Shown here in pieces: positions 36,201-42,781 of a DNA stretch of 64,000 bases. Numbering within the stretch: the first letter of the stretch is position 1; every line of letters begins with the position of its first letter. Both the position numbers and the translations under genes were made by a program. Under the pieces are notes generated by a model, which saw nothing but the letters and a program-made list of their open reading frames with translations, made no database searches and was not told the DNA's origin. The DNA comes from Argyresthia goedartella (lineage: Eukaryota; Arthropoda; Insecta; Lepidoptera; Argyresthiidae): positions 18,673,243-18,737,242 of the forward strand of contig OX463816.1 in NCBI GenBank assembly GCA_949825045.1, in the 5' to 3' direction.

Positions 36201-36799
36201 ACAGAGTCCGAGAGTCCATAAAACCGATTAATTTGAATTATTTTCCGGGACCGCAATGAATCGCGTTCCGAGTCCGGCGACCGAGAGAGGGTGTCCGCTC
36301 ATGCGTACACTAGCGCCACCGTAGGCGCACAAGGCCAGGCAGGGAAACCAATACATCAAAGAATCAGAACCACAACGCCCGACCAGTAGGAGCATGAGTA
36401 TCTCTCTATGTTTATAACATCAACAGTATGAATGTACTACTCACTTGACTAGCGGATCGTGGTATACAGAAGACGTTTCATAGGCAGCCGGCGGCTTCAC
36501 AGGTACCGCAGCTAACCTCGCCAGCTCTCCTGATTCTATAAGATTCTGCTCTTCCTTTCTAAATATAGGATTCTTGAAGTAGTCGGGAAAGCTAGTCGGC
36601 TTGTTGGCGTAATCTCTGCTTAGCAATACTGTGCACCATCTAGAATGCAATGTGAAGACAAACATTTAGTAGGGAGAAGTTCTATGCTAGCGAGTATTAG
36701 AGTAGCTAGAACGTAAGCGTTGTACCTTGGCACCGATGTTGACAGAGCTGGAGCAATAATTTTGCCACTATACAGTAATTTTGCTGTAGCTGTATTCAT
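21062..36799 (-). CDS. mRpS7: Mitochondrial ribosomal protein uS7m, four exons
   Basis: Four exons with GT-AG borders and matching phases (36799-36726, 36639-36445, 22891-22657, 21280-21062) encode about 240 residues, close to human MRPS7 (242). The protein organises the head of the small mitochondrial ribosomal subunit by binding the 3' major domain of 12S rRNA. Diagnostic blocks are a TSSVYHDPLV segment (exon 2), HVMEMGKKHLARTLVEKAFE (exon 3) and RRSLFLAIKWLLDAS plus VVKRKQDLHRLCEANRAYAH (exon 4). The first exon encodes a basic, hydrophobic start (MNTATAKLLYSGKII) that suits a mitochondrial presequence. The start was preferred over the ATG at 36665, which lies inside intron 1. Intron 2 is 13.55 kb and stuffed with transposable elements. 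It is divergent from POLR1F. Confidence 0.93.
21307..22340. mobile_element. Non-autonomous DNA element rich in GGATCTA motifs, TA-flanked
   Basis: Inverted ends: AAATTTCGATCACT at the left and AGTGATCGAAAAATTT at the right, extending to a CCAGATCC / GGATCTGG pair. TA flanks both ends (21305-21306, 22341-22342). Inside each arm, motifs of the form GGATCTAnTGAGA recur, in opposite orientation at the two ends. There is no coding frame. It lies in mRpS7 intron 3. Confidence 0.75.
22343..22656. other. mRpS7 intron 3 remainder with a LINE 3' tail
   Basis: At 22498-22600 a plus-strand piece CCAAGTGGTCCAATGTAGAG followed by TTAATATCTACAGT matches the 3' end of the LINE at 6744-6850. The rest is unassigned intron. 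Confidence 0.55.
22657..22891 (-). CDS. mRpS7: mRpS7 exon 3
   Basis: Acceptor ATTCCATTCCAG, donor GTAAGAAT. It holds the uS7 core with KVINHVMEMGKKHLA and ENCKPLLQLTPVKRGG. Confidence 0.95.
22928..23145 (-). mobile_element. tRNA-derived SINE, degenerate copy
   Basis: TACCTTGGACACTTTTACAC, GGATTCCTTTATCTTGAGTA and ATTTGCCCCCACCGGGACTC match the copy at 24128-24367. The tRNA-like head, on the minus strand at the right, has decayed. Confidence 0.7.
23366..23547. mobile_element. Small palindromic MITE with a TTAGG array in its centre
   Basis: The arms are inverted copies of TCACCGGAAAATAATACGAT continuing through CCG-AAGTTTATAAATTTCCTA, about 42 bp each, with near-perfect match. It sits in an AT-dinucleotide stretch. 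The middle holds six GGTTA units (23446-23475). Confidence 0.8.
23446..23475 (+). repeat. (TTAGG)6, insect telomere-type repeat, interstitial
   Basis: Six perfect GGTTA units preceded by a variant GGCTA unit. It lies inside the MITE and not at a chromosome end. Confidence 0.9.
23548..24127. other. Intron DNA without assigned feature
   Basis: A GC-richer block (23740-23930) has frames without similarity. The remainder is AT-rich. Confidence 0.4.
24128..24367 (-). mobile_element. tRNA-derived SINE, well-preserved copy
   Basis: Read on the minus strand, the head contains a tRNA A-box-like GGCCGAGTCGGCAGTGA and a B box GGTTCGAGTCCC, the internal polymerase III promoter. The tail includes CCTAGTTTGGGGC and GTGTCCAAGGTA. 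A second copy is at 22928-23145 and a related tail is at 38177-38345. Confidence 0.85.
24470..25060 (-). pseudogene. Merlin-like transposase (IS1016/ISXO2 type), broken
   Basis: The first frame (25060-24791) ends with GGSNKIVQIDESKFRKRKYN, the first catalytic aspartate block of the ISXO2-like fold. A frame shift near 24800 leads to GYWILGMIEDGNDDL, then a second region with IIHTDYWRAYMSL (second aspartate), YTHRRVNHSDPFN and a damaged position where the final glutamate (normally in an N-x-E-S motif) is expected. Several stops make it dead. No inverted ends were found. Confidence 0.75.
25061..25315. other. Intron DNA, nothing recognised
   Basis: AT-rich; no frame or repeat was supported. Confidence 0.4.
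25316..25566 (-). mobile_element. RTE-type LINE 3' end with (ATG)n tail
   Basis: The minus frame encodes KWQWAGHIARRSDGRWGKKV, then RSVGRPPTRWTDDLVRIAG and a final EAYVQQWT, the very common C-terminus of lepidopteran RTE proteins. The 3' tail is the trinucleotide run seen as (ATC)n at 25316-25333 on the plus strand, as expected for RTE. It is 5'-truncated. Confidence 0.9.
25567..25990. other. Intron DNA with an unassigned short frame
   Basis: A 67-codon frame (25639-25842) resembles nothing known to me. No feature can be supported. Confidence 0.35.
25994..26092. repeat. Fold-back sequence
   Basis: AATCACTATGTCCCAAAGCG (about 26007) pairs imperfectly with ATCGCTTTGGGACTTTGTGA (about 26053), an inverted repeat of around 30 bp per arm with a 25 bp loop. 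Confidence 0.6.
26093..26604. other. Intron DNA, nothing recognised
   Basis: AT-rich with no supported element. Confidence 0.4.
26890..26940 (+). repeat. SINE-like tail fragment
   Basis: TTTTGCGTGACAGAGGGCTA then GCCCATCGTCGC, matching 41840-41872. Confidence 0.55.
28752..28805. repeat. Two adjacent perfect hairpins with identical ATGG loops
   Basis: Hairpin 1: TTCCAAGCGC, loop ATGG, GCGCTTGGAA (28752-28775). Hairpin 2: TTTTTTTGTATAT, loop ATGG, ATATACAAAAAAA (28776-28805). They abut with no spacer. Confidence 0.8.
29242..29400 (+). repeat. Interspersed repeat family 'CCCCCTTT hairpin', copy 2
   Basis: Same core as 4079-4225: GCGGTAGTTTAGGTGAAGGG, AAAGGGGGTGAG, CCCCCTTTATCC. Confidence 0.75.
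29798..30276 (-). repeat. BEL/Pao 3' LTR
   Basis: 479 bp, nearly identical to 35905-36385. TG...CA ends. Confidence 0.95.
30277..30292 (-). promoter_or_regulatory. BEL/Pao polypurine tract
   Basis: A run of eight G residues (minus strand GGTTAGGGGGGGGTA) directly precedes the 3' LTR and would prime plus-strand DNA synthesis. Confidence 0.65.
30308..30808 (-). pseudogene. BEL/Pao integrase C-terminal part
   Basis: The frame resumes with GETRLTFEELATFFAKVEAV (holding the third catalytic residue, E), MNSRPLCPL, LTPGHFLIG and a WSRWRTEYL to PALQWRRGRL region, the typical BEL C-terminus. Its overlap with the preceding frame marks the shift. Confidence 0.9.
30798..33041 (-). pseudogene. BEL/Pao RT core, RNase H and integrase first part
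   Basis: The 747-residue frame has TYGLKSSPFIAIRSLHQLAD, the catalytic SYVDDLNGG, an RNase H part (VVGWCDSTVVLAWLRTPA) and the integrase zinc region plus GTDFCGPF and LVRSDCGSNYSA, the first two integrase aspartates. A frame shift near 30850 scrambles the last ~25 residues. It would copy, process and insert the element. Confidence 0.9.
33118..33573 (-). pseudogene. BEL/Pao reverse transcriptase, first part
   Basis: It has ERFWRTEEPP, then RLPLIPGHSRLGDSR, RFSALEKRMAR and AKIRVVFDGSVQTNSGASLN, the standard N-terminal RT region of BEL. A small duplication near 33115-33125 shifts the frame before the catalytic part. Confidence 0.85.
33839..34060 (-). pseudogene. BEL/Pao protease (DUF1758-like)
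   Basis: The frame starts at the active-site block. The usual DSGS motif reads DLGS (MLDLGSQLTIIRSDLV), then GIGGISTNGS. The active aspartate is kept, but the residue after it is changed. The upstream half is in another frame. Confidence 0.7.
34175..34435 (-). pseudogene. BEL/Pao zinc-knuckle region
   Basis: The short frame begins MCFRCFGQHRAASC and has CGCCGHTGHHRALC, two CCHC-type knuckles expected between gag and protease in BEL elements. Confidence 0.75.
34674..35432 (-). pseudogene. BEL/Pao gag
   Basis: The 252-residue frame has the BEL-type gag region (DUF1759-like): LPTINLTTCNGDIFTWTGFI, then YHYLITHLDKEPKSML and a RYENIRLLADSHISRIL block. It would form the particle and bind RNA. The end is out of frame with the zinc knuckles that follow. 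Confidence 0.85.
35884..35901 (-). promoter_or_regulatory. BEL/Pao primer-binding site
   Basis: TGGTCCTACGAACCGGAT on the minus strand, three to four bases inside the 5' LTR. It starts with the TGG that pairs with a tRNA CCA end. The tRNA species was not identified. Confidence 0.6.
35905..36385 (-). repeat. BEL/Pao 5' LTR
   Basis: 481 bp; transcription would start here and run leftward. Confidence 0.95.
36386..36444. other. mRpS7 intron 2 edge next to exon 2
   Basis: Only the GTAGG duplicate and ordinary intron up to the GTGAGT donor of exon 2. Confidence 0.7.
36445..36639 (-). CDS. mRpS7: mRpS7 exon 2
   Basis: Acceptor ACATTGCATTCTAG, donor GTGAGTAG. It encodes from RWCTVLLSRDYANKP to SSVYHDPLV. 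The split codon phases agree with exons 1 and 3. Confidence 0.92.
36726..36799 (-). CDS. mRpS7: mRpS7 exon 1
   Basis: 74 bp from ATG (context TCAAAAATG) to CCAAG before GTACAACG. Intron 1 is 86 bp (36640-36725). Confidence 0.85.
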
Positions 36800-37290
36800 T
36801 TTTGACGATACTGCTGTTGGCAGCCCGAGAAAAAATATATAATCTTACACAATTTGCATTTGTTGTAGTCGACATAACCTCAAATAAAATCATAAATAAT
36901 TCGAAATTTCGAATTCTATGTTTGTCAGTTTCACAGACACAAACCCAGGCAGATTTCCGAAATTTTCTTTTCTACACAAGTGTAGATGTAACATAATAGT
37001 TGAATAAACCATCTACATGAACCAGCCATGAGCGCATTAATTTGTGAACATTCCTTTATTAAACGGTTCTTGATGTTTTCAGATTATATCGTAGTTGTTC
37101 CGTAATATTAACCCAACGTGGGATTGTAAATTAGTCGATAATGTCATTTCAGTTCCAAAATAAACAAAAATCAAACATTCAACATCACAATCATCCTATC
37201 AGTCAATCAAGGAATCAACATGTCATCTGTTCTGTGGTGATACGATTTTAATTTTTGATCTATTTATTACTTTTCTCTACATTTCGTATA
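36800..37290. promoter_or_regulatory. Shared upstream region of mRpS7 and POLR1F
   Basis: 491 bp separate two divergent start codons of two nuclear genes with housekeeping roles. It has no clear TATA box at a standard distance for either gene. Transcription starts cannot be placed from sequence. A bidirectional promoter is inferred from layout only. Confidence 0.5.
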
Positions 37291-37469
37291 ATGTCGACGA
37301 TTATAAAATTCGAGTTGAAAGAATTACGAAAGTTAGCAAATGACAAAGACTCCTGTGTCCTTGAGAAAACTGTGACACAAAATTTAGCTCTTCAGCCTTG
37401 GTGCCTCGGGAATCTGAAAGATTCAATCAAAAACCTTTTGGATTACAAAATTGGAAAGTTTGACAAAGA
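37291..37469 (+). CDS. POLR1F: POLR1F exon 1
   Basis: ATG context CGTATAATGTCG. Donor AAAGA before GTGAGTGG. It encodes the SHS2-like N-terminal part with LALQPWCLGNLKDSIKNLL. Confidence 0.9.
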
Positions 37470-40400
37470 GTGAGTGGTTACGTGGTTACCATTAGAATAG
37501 CTTCTGCCTTGTGAAGTCCTTGTATCACACTACCTATGCTATTTCAGGTTCAATGGCATTCTTCTAAGTTACAAGAACCTTCGCATTCTTCAGAATGTAG
37601 GTACCATAAAAAACGACAATGCGGATGTTCACTTCGTAGTACAAGCAGATTACTTCATCTTCCGGCCCCGTGTTGGTGCCACTCTTCGTGGTATCGTCAA
37701 CAAGAAGAGTGTCACTCACTTAGGAGTGCTTGTTCATCGGTGAGACATGTTGCATTTTGATAATAAACTAGCAGTATAGCTTGACAGATATATGTGATTG
37801 AACCACTTGTTATAGATTACAATTTACTAAATTAGATAATTTATCAGTTAGTCAAATAAAAATACTTAATATGCCCACAATATTTGTAATACTTAAAAAA
37901 ATATAAATTATTATCTTTCCAGTGTCTTCAATGTTGTTATACCTCGACCGACAGAAGAGCCTGGAAACAAATGGCTTGGCTCAACAGTTCAGGAAGGACA
38001 GGAAGTTTTGTTCCGAATAGTTGTGCTGGATCTGTTTGGAGCCCTACCATACATACGCGGGGAACTAGATGAAAAGTATGCAATACTCATTAAATTATTT
38101 GCGAGATCTGCCTTAGCTCAGATGGGCTGAGTACAGTTGGGTAGTTGTCTACTATACATATTACATACATTTTTAAACAGGCACATTGTTTCTGGCCCCA
38201 AACAAGGATACCCTGTGATGTGGGAACCAGAAACAGTGACATCACACACATTAAAATCTAAGACCTGGGGTTTTTTGCTTTATCCCCAGCCGGGGATCGA
38301 ATCTGGATCTCTCGCATGGTAGGCAGAGCCACAACCGCAGCACCATAGATGATGATTGGTTAATCAATGCATATACTGCCAGTGGTTATTTGTCAATTGT
38401 CAATTGTAAGACGGGCTGGTTTCCGCAACTCGACGACGAAAGCGCCTATTTTGCGTGTGGGTGGGAATGCGACATCATTCGAGCCAACCCAACTCCTCCA
38501 GGAACGCCAGTAGGCCCTTTACGTTACCGACTATCCCTGGAAGGTCCCTCGATTGACCGAGGTGTTTAGCCCTGTAGTCCGCTACTCCTGTGCACTCCAT
38601 GAGGACGTGAGCAGCCGTTTCTTCTGCCTCCAAGCAGGCTCTGCAAAGGGGGCTGTCGGTAACACCTAGGACATATAGATGTTTATTAAAGAAACCATGG
38701 CCAGTAAGTGCTGCAGTTACCAGTCGCATGCGCGGCCTACTAAGTCGAAGCAAGGTCTTAGCCAGCCTAGCGCTAGGGGACGGCAAGGCCAGCTTAGCCT
38801 GCCTGCACTCCTCATGGTTTGTCCAAAGAGTGGCATGATCATTCCTGGTCGACTCTCTCAGAAATGAGCGTACCATCTTGAAGGGAAGAGGGATGATAGG
38901 TTCGGGACCATACGCTGTCAAGCTAGATCCTTTACGCGCCAACTCATCCGCTGCATCGTTACCTCTTGATCCGCTGTGTCCTTTTATCCATTGAAGGATT
39001 ATGCGGTTGTGTTGACATACCTCCATTAGTCGTTTGTGACACTCGTAGATTAGCCCTGAGTTAATAGTGTTGCTATTTAGGGCTTGTAGGACGGCCATGC
39101 TATCCGAGAGGATTCGAATGGAGGAATCTCTTACCTTTCTCGATGCTATGGCATTAGCGGCCGAGATGATGCCCATGCATTCAGCTTGAAAGACAGTATT
39201 ATGGGCACCCAGTGGAATGGCTATCTTGATGTTTAGGTCCTCCGAGAAGGTGCCTGAACCAGTGCCTGCTTCAGTTTTTGAACCATCGGTAAAAATTCTG
39301 AGCTCTTTAACGTCGAGCCCCTCAACCCGATGGTCTTCATGTAACTGTATGTTGTATTTTTTGTCAAAAACAAATTGTTTAGGGATTCTGTCACTGCAAG
39401 CCATAGAGATGGGAAATTTTTTGTAAACTTCCCCTAGGATGGCGGTGTGTGAGGTCCTGTTTTTCCTCCAAAGTCCTAAGGTGTTGAGTCTCACCGCAGA
39501 TGACGCGGCCTCCTGCTTAATATACAGCTGGAGTGGCGGAAGACACAGCATGGCCTCCATTGCTGCTGTTGGAGTAGTTCTCATACTACCTGTGATAGTC
39601 ATGCAGGCCAGCCTTTGGAAGCTTTGGAGTTTGCTTACCATTGTGGTTAGTTTGGTCCTGGTCCACCACACCACAGCTCCGTAGCAGACAAGAGGACGGA
39701 TCACCGTTACGTACAGCCAAAGAATGATGTTGGGAGAAAGTCCCCACTTTTTCCCCACCATTCTCCGACACTGCCAGAAAGCAATACTCGCCGTCTTTAG
39801 TTTGTTGTCGATGTGGCTACTCCAGTTGAGCTTGCTGTCCAAGGTTATGCCCAGGTACTTCACCTCAGTTGCTAGCTGGAGTTCCGTTCCAAAGAGCTTA
39901 GGTAGGGTATACCTACCAAGAGCCCTATTGTTAGTGGACATGACCGTTACCGTTTTTGTTGGGTTAACCGCCAGGTCATATTCTAAACACCAGCGCTCCA
40001 CGATGCGAAGAGCTGTTTGTTTAAGGTTGCATACTGTGCTCGCAAATTTACCTGTGATGAGGATTACCAAATCGTCGGCGTATCCTACGGTGTAGTATCC
40101 ATTAGCGTTAAGCTTGGTAATCAGGTCGTTAATGACCAGATTCCACAGAAGCGGGGAGAGCACTCCTCCCTGCGGGCATCCCCGCACTACCTCCGCCGAT
40201 AGGGACTCTCCAGCTAGACGCACGATACGTTTGTTAAGCATGTTTGTGACCCAGTTGTTTACAGCTGTTGACACCCCATGCCTTGTTAGAGATGCACTTA
40301 TACTGCTATACTGCGTCTTGTCAAAGGCACCTTCTATATCAATAAAAGTTCCAAGACAGATGCATTTGTTTTGAATCGCCTCTTCAATTGTGGATACAAC

Positions 40401-41369
40401 TGCATGGAGAGCCGATTCAGTAGACTTACCCAAACTATATGCATGCTGATTCTTGTGTAAGGGTATATGTTTTAACGCTCCATCTCTCAGGTGTCTCTCG
40501 CACAAACGTTCGAGAGTTTTAAGCAAGAACGAGGTGAGACTAATCGGCCTGAAAGATTTAGCGTTAGTGTAGTCGCTCCTTCCTGGCTTCGGTATGAAAA
40601 TTACGTTTACTACTCTCCACCTTTTGGGAACGTATCCGAATCTAAGACATGCTTTCATGATTCCAGTGGTGGTGGTGGATTCCATGATGCCAGTGGTTAA
40701 AGCAGAGCCCATTTTTAGTTTAGTAGAAACCCATTTATTTTCGAACAGGGTATTATAGGGTTAAATCAACTGGAAATGGGCACTACGTAACCCCTCATAA
40801 TAATATGTAATGATTAACCAATCACCCTGTAGATTCATTCGTCTTTTGTATTTTCTTGTTAAGTGTAGAGTTTATATGCAAGATTTTTTTTGGTTTGGTA
40901 TCATATCTTTTAAGGCTGTGTATAGTAAAAAAAGCTATTTTATTTTATCTACAGATTCATACAGTATGCTGGAGACACGGATGATGATGTAATCAAGCAC
41001 AGATATGTGGATCCCCTCAATGTATCATATGTAAATTTTGACAAGACAAAACCAAACCTTCAAAAATATGCTATTGGTGACAGCCAACATGTAAGTCCAC
41101 TGAGGACCTCTTCTCAATGTCCACCGAAAAATACTGAACAAAAGAATCATCAGAAAAATAAAATAGAAACTAATAAACAAACAAATGGAAAATTCAAAAA
41201 TAGCAATTCCGCAAAGGCCTTCACATCAAAGGTGGAGGCTAGCACATCAAAGGCGGATACACATGCTGAAAATAATTTAACTGAGAAACCAGGGAAAATA
41301 AAGAGACAGAGCAAAACAGACACAATAACCCCAAAAAGTACAAAGAAGAATAAGAAAGATGCATTGTAA
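37291..41369 (+). CDS. POLR1F: RNA polymerase I subunit RPA43 (POLR1F/TWISTNB), four exons
   Basis: Exons 37291-37469, 37548-37739, 37923-38075 and 40955-41369 join in phase at GT-AG borders to give about 312 residues. The stalk subunit RPA43 pairs with RPA14-like partners on polymerase I and contacts the initiation factor Rrn3. Exon 2 gives GILLSYKNLRILQNVGTI, FVVQADYFIFRPRVGATL and GIVNKKSVTHLGVLVH, the hallmark OB-fold entry seen in human TWISTNB. Exon 3 continues with FNVVIPRP and a VLFRIVVLDLFGALPYIRGE segment. Exon 4 is a lysine-, serine- and threonine-rich tail, as in the family. An upstream in-frame ATG at 37255 is possible but less likely. Intron 3 (2879 bp) carries a SINE-like tail and an antisense LINE. 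Confidence 0.93.
37548..37739 (+). CDS. POLR1F: POLR1F exon 2
   Basis: Acceptor CTATTTCAG, donor GTGAGACA. It carries the most conserved part of the protein. Confidence 0.95.
37923..38075 (+). CDS. POLR1F: POLR1F exon 3
   Basis: Acceptor TTATCTTTCCAG, donor GTATGCAA. It encodes VFNVVIPRPTEEPGNKWLG to RGELDEK. Confidence 0.93.
38177..38345 (-). mobile_element. SINE-like fragment in POLR1F intron 3
   Basis: GGCCCCAAACAAGGATACCC and CGGGGATCGAATCTGGATCT followed by GGTAGGCAGAGCCACAACCG resemble the SINE tail and decayed tRNA head of the 24128-24367 copy. It is more diverged. Confidence 0.55.
38390..40765 (-). mobile_element. LOA-like LINE, 5'-truncated, antisense in POLR1F intron 3
   Basis: It holds the long RT-RNase H frame at 38475-40712. 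The 3' end is near 38390-38410, with the plus-strand repeat TGTCAATTGTCAATTGTAAG as tail. The left side of the frame opens at about 40763. The endonuclease and ORF1 are missing. The ORF is intact despite truncation, so the insertion is fairly young. An ORF1 of similar type lies apart at 47964-49795. Confidence 0.8.
38475..40712 (-). CDS. LINE RT with RNase H (LOA/I-like), 745 residues
   Basis: Order of blocks: VPKRWRVVNVIFIPKPGR, AKSFRPISLTSFLLKTLE, NQHAYSLGKSTESALH, GTFIDIEGAFDKTQ, RGCPQGGVLSPLLWNLVIND and the catalytic VGYADDLVIL, then VKYLGITLDSKLNW and GAVVWWTR. RNase H follows, with RIFTDGSKTEAGTG, FQAECMGIISAAN, RILSDSMAVLQAL and LQWIKGHSGSRGNDAADELA. A C-terminal CRACLEAEETAAHVLMEC zinc-like motif ends it. 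RNase H presence points away from jockey/CR1 toward LOA/I-type. A near-duplicated TTGIM segment is at the start. The frame has no break but lacks its N-terminal endonuclease. Confidence 0.85.
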   Translation of the reverse strand: MGSALTTGIMESTTTTGIMKACLRFGYVPKRWRVVNVIFIPKPGRSDYTNAKSFRPISLTSFLLKTLERLCERHLRDGALKHIPLHKNQHAYSLGKSTESALHAVVSTIEEAIQNKCICLGTFIDIEGAFDKTQYSSISASLTRHGVSTAVNNWVTNMLNKRIVRLAGESLSAEVVRGCPQGGVLSPLLWNLVINDLITKLNANGYYTVGYADDLVILITGKFASTVCNLKQTALRIVERWCLEYDLAVNPTKTVTVMSTNNRALGRYTLPKLFGTELQLATEVKYLGITLDSKLNWSSHIDNKLKTASIAFWQCRRMVGKKWGLSPNIILWLYVTVIRPLVCYGAVVWWTRTKLTTMVSKLQSFQRLACMTITGSMRTTPTAAMEAMLCLPPLQLYIKQEAASSAVRLNTLGLWRKNRTSHTAILGEVYKKFPISMACSDRIPKQFVFDKKYNIQLHEDHRVEGLDVKELRIFTDGSKTEAGTGSGTFSEDLNIKIAIPLGAHNTVFQAECMGIISAANAIASRKVRDSSIRILSDSMAVLQALNSNTINSGLIYECHKRLMEVCQHNRIILQWIKGHSGSRGNDAADELARKGSSLTAYGPEPIIPLPFKMVRSFLRESTRNDHATLWTNHEECRQAKLALPSPSARLAKTLLRLSRPRMRLVTAALTGHGFFNKHLYVLGVTDSPLCRACLEAEETAAHVLMECTGVADYRAKHLGQSRDLPGIVGNVKGLLAFLEELGWLE
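40955..41369 (+). CDS. POLR1F: POLR1F exon 4
   Basis: Acceptor TTTATCTACAG, stop TAA at 41367-41369. It starts FIQYAGDTDDDV and ends in a basic tail (KKNKKDAL) that could serve nucleolar localisation. Confidence 0.9.
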
Positions 41370-41562
41370 TTTTTGTTTATACGAAAGAGTTAGGACCATT
41401 ATATTTAAAAATTGGGAGTAAATTTTCATTTTGATATGATTGTTTTCTTCAGTGTGGTATATGCCATATCGTCAATATGCACGTAGGCGGCCAGAGGCTA
41501 GTTGGCGGCCATTTGGGGGCCCTACTGCATAAATATTACAATAATAAGAATTCTCATGACTT
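41370..41562. other. POLR1F 3' flank
   Basis: Likely 3' UTR and flank. No canonical AATAAA was found within 150 bp of the stop. Confidence 0.4.
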
Positions 41563-41570
41563 CTTTAAAT

Positions 41571-41716
41571 GGGTTAGTTCATACGGATCCCGGGATCAGA
41601 TCAAAGTTCATACGGATCCCGACGATTCGTTTACACCGACCCCGCGTGGGATCAGTTGACCCCGTAATAAAATGTAGCAGTGCACACTGATCCCGTTGTA
41701 CAGAGACACGAAATAA
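41571..41716 (+). repeat. Left arm of the 8-bp-TSD element
   Basis: It has several GATCCC-containing repeats (GGATCCCGGGATC, GGATCCCGACGATTCG). It is inverted relative to 43936-44088. Confidence 0.8.
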
Positions 41717-41759
41717 AGAATAATAAAAACGGATGTCGGACATACATACAATACATACA

Positions 41760-41878
41760 TAGCGTCAACCCTTTTCCCATACGGGGTGGCAGAGGCACAA
41801 CTGTGCCCACTTTTAGCCAGTGATTCAATACTCCATTTTGCGTGACAGGGGGCTAGCCCATCGCCGCAACTGATGTCG
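41760..41878 (+). repeat. SINE-like repeat fragment
   Basis: CATACGGGGTGGCAGAGGCA, CCATTTTGCGTGACAGGGGG and CTAGCCCATCGCCGCAAC are shared in part with 26890-26940 and 4570-4594. Confidence 0.6.
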
Positions 41879-41924
41879 TATGTGCATAAAATCGATATCC
41901 GAGGATCCGGTTGGAGTCCAATCT

Positions 41925-42482
41925 GTCTTTTTGGGCATAACTTTAGACGCCAAACTACAATGGGATCCTCATATAAATAAATTGTCGAACAGACTGAGTT
42001 CGGCAGCGTTCGCAGTTAAAAAAATTAGAGCTCTTACCGACGTAGACACCGCTAGACTAGTCTACTTTAGTTACTTTCATAGTCTAATGACCTATGGTAT
42101 TTTATTGTGGGGTCACGCTGCGAATGCTAATAGTATATTTATTCTGCAGAAACGGGCTGTTCGTGCAATTTATAGATTAGGGCCTAGAGTGTCACTGAGG
42201 GAAAAGTTTAAAGAAATCAATATTCTGACATTTGTGTCTCAATATATCTATGACAATCTTGTGTATGTAAAAAGAAATATAACTAATTTTCAGAAGTACA
42301 GTGATATACACAATTTTAATACTAGAAATAAAGACAAGTTGGTTGCTTATGTAAGCCGACTACATAAAATTAGTAATTCTTTTAAAGGCAATTGTATACG
42401 CTATTACAATAAGGTCCCTACTGATATTAAAAACTTACCTTTAGACAAGTTTAAAATAATAATAAAAACAGAAATTGTATAA
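41925..42482 (+). pseudogene. LINE RT C-terminal region, unbroken
   Basis: It encodes FLGITLDAKLQWDPHIN, then YFSYFHSLMTYGILLWGHAA and FILQKRAVRAIYRLGPRVSL. The product matches the C-terminal half of LINE A (2957-3664). The first 45 bases of the annotated frame (from 41880) belong to satellite sequence. The catalytic palm is absent. Confidence 0.85.
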
Positions 42483-42779
42483 AAAAGGTTACTACAGGAT
42501 ATCTGATTACTTAGAGGACAGATGTCCATGGGAATAGATTGTTTGAGTAACAGGCTGTTTCGATATATAATTAGCATTCATTTTGTAATTTGACAATATT
42601 TTATTTAAAAAAGGAAACGCAAAAGATGCGACGACTGTGGAGTTTCTTCGGTGAGCTCTTCTCCACAGATTCCGCCATTGGGTTAGTGAACTCACCCAAA
42701 AAAATGTAATGACGGATCTAAGTGATGTAACAACATCCTATGGAAATAAATGATTTTTGATTTTGATTTTTGATTTTAA
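41925..42779 (+). mobile_element. LINE A-type 3' fragment nested in the satellite array
   Basis: The left junction interrupts a satellite unit that resumes after the LINE (GTTGGAGTCCAATC before, CATGAGTCAGATTTTG after). The right end is a TTTTGA repeat tail (about 42745-42779). It is 5'-truncated within the RT C-terminal region. Confidence 0.8.
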
Positions 42780-42781
42780 TC

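Larger units (their letters stand above)
29798..36385 (-). mobile_element. Full-length BEL/Pao LTR retrotransposon
   Basis: Two direct LTRs (29798-30276 and 35905-36385) start TGCTCGCGC and end CGCCCGACCA on the plus strand and differ at only about seven positions. GTAGG flanks both sides (29793-29797, 36386-36390), a 5 bp target duplication. On the minus strand the internal part starts with a TGGTCCTACGAACCGG primer site. It ends with a TTAGGGGGGGGTA purine run before the 3' LTR. The reading frames (gag, protease, RT/RNase H, integrase) are in BEL order but frameshifted. It sits in mRpS7 intron 2. Confidence 0.95.

Noticed and set aside
36441..36665. ATG at 36665 as start of mRpS7
   Set aside because: It lies inside the 86 bp intron 1; an upstream exon with good splice sites and a mitochondrial presequence-like start fits better.
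38353..40824. Inverted 14-mer TGATTGGTTAATCA at 38353 and 40811 as ends of an element around the LINE
   Set aside because: The word is itself nearly palindromic and sits outside the LINE tail; no further matching sequence around it.
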